Assembly: GCA_932294295.1 (NCBI GenBank)
Contig: OW028576.1
Span: forward strand, 49,764,199 to 49,828,198
Origin: Alitta virens
Taxonomy: Eukaryota; Annelida; Polychaeta; Phyllodocida; Nereididae
Direction of reading: 5' to 3'
DNA length: 64,000 nt
Both the position numbers and the translations under genes were made by a program. Positions within the stretch are counted from its first letter, which is position 1; each line of letters begins with the position of its first letter. A model generated the notes under the pieces. That model was not told the origin of the DNA. It saw only the letters and a program-made list of their open reading frames with translations, and made no database searches. Of this stretch, positions 42,601 to 48,600 are shown piece after piece.

Positions 42601-45600
42601 CTTTTATGACTAGAGATTGGCCAAAAACAAAATCTACTGTCATGCTATTCTCAGATGACCGGATCGGAACTATGTTGTCCTAATTAATCTGCGCGGCCAT
42701 GATGCGCAAAATCTTACAATGACCTACTTACACAAAAATCGTTCTTAGCTTAAAATGATACAGATCTACCCAACAAATTTGAAGAAACTCACGTTAGAAC
42801 ACTGTTAATCATCAGTTGTATGAGATTCAAGCTAGACAAGCAGTAGAACTACGGTTTTGAATGTTCCATGGGAGCTACGTCTATTGCCGTGATTTTCCAT
42901 GCAGCTAGCAAACTAAATGAACGTTCGACCAATCAGAGCAGAGCTTATTAATTACTAGGTCATTTGCTAGGCAACGAGCTCTAGCAAACACCGTGATTGG
43001 CCGTGGCGCTTATGTTAGAAATCAATGCGCCGTCATCAGCTGGTCATGATCCGCGCTGACAAAAAAAAAGCCAAAACTTTTATTGATGATGTCACAGAAA
43101 ATGCCTTTGGCGCCGCAGCAAGGTAAACATGTGTACATACGAAAAACAATGTGTTCGCTCAACCGGAATGATCGTGATTTTTGGTTGTTATTACGAAAAT
43201 GGCATCAAACTTCAAAGTATCATTTTAGTACTAATTCTACAACTCCTGCGGCCTCTCATGCACATTGCATAATCATATTATCTAATAGTTAACATAACTA
43301 AAACTAAAGTACTGAAAATAGGTACAAAAAGTAATACAACATTTAAGTATGGAGAACAAAGTATAGAAAATGTAGACACTTACAAATACCTTGGCAGCAT
43401 ATTGAATGCACATAAGTCTACCCACAATAAAATGCCAGAATATTTATCTACGCAGGCCAATAAAGCAATCTTTGCACTACAAGGTAAAACTAAATCAGCC
43501 TTAGGATATATTCCACCAGCACTAGCATTAAACATGTTTGACACTTACATCCTCCCTATACAATAACATGTTATGGGCCACAAATAAATAAATCCAAATA
43601 TTAGAAAAAATCCAATTAAGCTATCTTAAACGTATACTAGGAGTAAGAAAACAGACCCCAACAATAGGAGTATTTGCTGAAACTGGTAGATTCCCTCTTC
43701 TTATTAGACAGCAAATAAGTACATTAAACTACTGGGCAAGGCTAGCAAAATTGCCAGATTATGACATTCTAAATAAATGCCTAAAGATACAAGAAATATT
43801 ACACACACATTGCCAAGATAATTATTATAGCAAAGTAAAACACATAATTGACTACTCTGAAATCAAAGACTGGTCAACGAAAGATCCAGAAAAATTGGTA
43901 AATGAGATGAGGTTAAAATTGTACAAAAAAGAGCAAAACAGAATCATAAATGCAATACATGACTCCGAAGTAAACCCCAAACTAAGGACTTATAAGATCT
44001 TTAAAACCAACTATAATTTTGAAACCTACTTAAACCTCAACCTCCCAAAAAAGACTTACAGTAACATAGCTAGGTTTAGAATTAGTTCGCATGACCTCAA
44101 GATAGAAAAAGGTAGACATGAAACCCCTAAGGTACGACTCGAAGAAAGAATCTGTGAGAATTGTAATAACAACGATGTAGAAGATGAATTTCACTGCCTC
44201 TTAATATGTATTGCCAATAATGTGCCAAGAATAGAGCTAAATAAAGAACTGAGTAAATATATTTCTGACTTCAATAATCTAACCCCAACTGAACAGTTTC
44301 AAGCAATAATGTCCAGCAAAGAAGCAGGTGTAATTAATGCTCTTGGCATATTTCTAAACCATGTCCTATAAATTTATTTATTTTTATTTTTTTCCTTCCC
44401 CTGGGCTCCGCATACTATTATACTATAATTTATAAACCATACATGGATAGCCAGATTGGTTAAACCACTGGGACAAGCAGAATATATTTGTCAGTTTTTT
44501 TTTAAATTTGTATTATTAGTATTTTTACTAGTCACAACCGGGACCAACTTGCTGTAAAATACATAGTTACAACATTTAATATAGTCATTATAGACCGTTA
44601 GCTTAACACTTTTAGTATTATTTTCTTATTACTGTAAAAGTACTGTATTATTGTATGTTATTTGTATGTTTGACCCCTGTATCATTTATGATAATATCAT
44701 GTCAATAAAATTTTATATATTATATATATCATATTAGGCCGCAGTAGCGGCCCCGTAGGGGCCGCCCGTAGGGCTTTTATGTTTAGAGATTCGTCAAATG
44801 ACCGGATCGGAACTATGTTGTCCTAATTAATCTGCGCGGTCATGATGCGCAAATATTTACAATGACCTACTTACACAAAAATCGTTCTTAGCTTAAGATG
44901 ATAAAGATCTACCCAACAAATTTGAAGCAACTCACGTTAGAACAATGTTAATCATCAGTTCTATGAGATTCAAGACTGGACAAGCAGTAGAACTATGGTT
45001 TTGAATGTTCCATGGTTGTCATGTCCATTGCCGTGACTTTCCATGCAGCTAGCCAACTAAATGAACGTTCGACCAATCAGAGCAGAGCTTACTTAATTAT
45101 TAGGCCATTTGCTAGGCAACGAGCTCTAACAAACCCTGTGATTGGCCGTGGCGCTTAGGTTTTTAGATCAATGCGCCGTCATGATCCGCGCTGACAAAAA
45201 AACGCCAAAACGTCACAATTAATATTGATGACGTCACAGCAAATGCCTTTGGCGCAGCAAAGGTGAACGTACAAAACTAATACAAGTCGAAACGTCCGAA
45301 AACCGAAACGTTTCGACCTGGTACCACAAAAACGATGTGTTCGTTCAACCGGAACGATCGCGATTTTGGTTGTTATATTGTAGACTCTTACGTAAGGTAT
45401 CAGGTTAACTCACCGCCAATGCCAACTCACCGCCCGTAGTCAACTCACCGACGCTGTAGTCAGTTCACCGCCTGCTTTTATTGACTTGACTAGAAAATGG
45501 TTAGCTTATTGCAATAGGAGTGATTCCCGAAATGACGTCACTTTCGCGCATGCGCGAAGCGCTGGCTGCATCATGCCTACTTTGCTTTTTTGTAATTTTG

Positions 45601-48600
45601 ATAACTTCGTCAATTTTCATCTGATTTTGAAAATTTAAAATTCCACCTGGCTTAAATTACTCTGGACCAATACTCAATATCGATAATAATTTCATTTTAT
45701 GGATCCTATTTCTCACAAAAAGGACTACAAAGTTAAAAAAAAATTATTAGGCCAATCTTAATTATTTATATGGACTTTTAATAACTTGGTATTTTGGGAC
45801 CATGATTAAATATTTTAATGTTAGTTTATGGAAACATTTAACATTAAATAATTAGAGAAATAACCTAATATTTTCTTTTAATATAAATGTGAAATTTGTT
45901 AAAAAAACAATGACAGCTCTTGATTTTATTTTATTAGCAAACTGGAACAACTCGATTTCGGGTACATTAAAATTAATTTTAAAATTGGACCCAATTAAGC
46001 ACATGTGAGTTCAACTAAAAAAAAAAATACATATCACTCACAATATTATAGTTTGAAATCTCCAAATACAATGTCAATTTTTTTTTTCTATTTTGCCTTC
46101 TCAATTGCACTCAACAATGTTTCACCAGAAGTGAAATAGGCCTATCAATTACATTATTATTTACCTGAAACGTAATAAGAAGTTACAGAACTTAAAAATT
46201 GTTAAATATGGAAATGTAGTTTTATATTTTGACGGTTCAGTAATAACTAAATTTTAAAAATCTAGTTATAGTCACATTAACGCCATGAATATTTAAGCCT
46301 CATGCTTGAGAGTCCAGACCACAAAACACATTTACACTGTCCAAAATTAAAATGTGACACAGATTATGCTCTGTCAATTCTCTGAAGTTGAATATATAAG
46401 CTAATTTGATTTCTCCCCTAAGGCAACACTTAATCAGCTTCTCGGATTCATGCCATTTTTAAGGGGTTAGTTGGTCAAAATTGAACGAACTAGAGTTACA
46501 ACGATCTATATGGTCTCCCGATAATGCAAATAGCTACACCTTTGAAAGCTCAGAATCAAATATAAAATAAAATTTAAATATCACATTGAGACATATCCTT
46601 TATTTTATGTAGATCATCCAGTTGCTTCAGGTCAAAATGAATTTTCGATTCATTTACAGTTGTCTAAGGATATGGTAATACACTTTGAGGAATGGAATAG
46701 ATACAATTAACTCTCACAGTATTTCAATTAAAGTACGGCAGTAAATATTCCCACATACATTTATAATTTATTAAATTATATTCCCTATAAACATAAGACA
46801 AATGCAATTTTTTGATGACCAAAAATATGTGTCTCCACACATAAAACATTTCAAGTATTTCATTAAGTTGGTAGCTGATTTATAAAGCTGGTTGAACTTG
46901 GTAGCTTATCAATATTTATTACCCATTTGTCTGCTTCATTGATTGGCAATAGAATATAGAGTGTAAAATCTCAACTCCGTATCTTACAACTCTGTTTGCC
47001 ATTAAGGCAGTAGGTTCGTTTAAGCAGAAAAAAATCAGGACGTTTTAAAAATGCATTATTTAACCACAATTTCAAGAAAATACTATAATCTAGGCATTGC
47101 TACTTATACACTTGCTTTTCTGCTCCCATGAAGCAAGGTTAGAGTGAAGGAAAAACTGAAAATAAGCAACTTCGTTTTTCTGCATAAGTAATGTGATTTT
47201 AAGCCCACATGTATGAAAATTGCATCAAAGTATAATTTTAGTAAATTACACCTCCTGCGGCCTCTCATGCACATTGCATAATCATATTACTTGAAAATGG
47301 CATCAAACTTCAAAGTATCATTTTAGTACTAATTCTACAACTCCTGCGGCCTCTCATGCACATTGCATAATCATATTAAGCCTATATATCTATGTCGCCG
47401 AATTTACCGGATTATCAGGCTGTCACACTTTGATTTAAAGCTATTCATCATTGTTCATGATGACGATTTACCAATATGTTGACGAGTTAACCAATCCATT
47501 GACGACTTCGCCAGCTCTGATGACGAGTTTGCCAGCCTAGTTGATGACTTGACTGGGAACTGCGTCAGCTAGTCGCAGCGGCCCAGCGAAAGTTGATGAC
47601 CTGACTTTTTTGTTGACGACTTCACCAGTTGACGATTTGACTCGATGACGATTCACTGCCAATAAGAATACTCTTAAAAGGGATAAATAAGCTGATTACC
47701 GCTTTCTTGACGTTATTTTGACAGTTTTTTCCGCCATTTCATGAAGCCTCTTGAACAAATGGCCGTTCTGTAAATATCACCCTTTGCTAAATAAAACGAA
47801 AACATTACAGTATTCTTGTTGAAACTTAAATGCTAATAATATATATTATAATTATATATTAAAATTTGTGGTACTAGCTTTGTATAAGTTAATTTAAATG
47901 CACATCTGTTTACGGAGACAACTGTACGAAAAGTTTTGTTTACACTCATTCAAAATGGCGTTCAGAGATCTAGTTGGCGTCCGCGTCGGGCTCATTAATA
48001 TGCAACATCTCGTGACCCGGCCTTGACCTAGTTGCTTGGTGATTTTGCTTCCTTTGTAAACAAACCGCGCACACTGCTCCACTCCAGAAAACGTAGCTGG
48101 AGCAAGATAAAAGAAAATCGATAAAAGAGCAACTTGTGAGTATTTGTAAATAGCTAAAACTGTACTAAACTGTTTCTTAAATCTCTGTTCCTTAAAGTCA
48201 TACAAATTGTTGTGTGTTTTCACTAGTTTAACTAAGTTTAAGCTGTTTGAAGTTTCTGACAGGTGAGGTGGAGGTCTCTGACATTTTTTTTCAACAAGCT
48301 GAGAATGACAGATAGACGCAACACATCACTGTCATCAGAAAAAGTGACAATTATGAATTTACATTTGGTCACTGAAAAGTATATAGCATTCTGAATTTAT
48401 ATTTTTTGGTAATTTTGAGTCAAGTTAAAATATTCAGTAAATTTAAAATGACGTTAAACATGTAAAATATTGATATTTTTTTCTTTAAATAATTAGTTTT
48501 AATTTATGTTACTGTTAGCATATTGTTACATGATAAAAGCTGAAAAAAATTGTTATATTTCAGATATTAATTAGTTATTTGATAAAATCGAATACATAAT

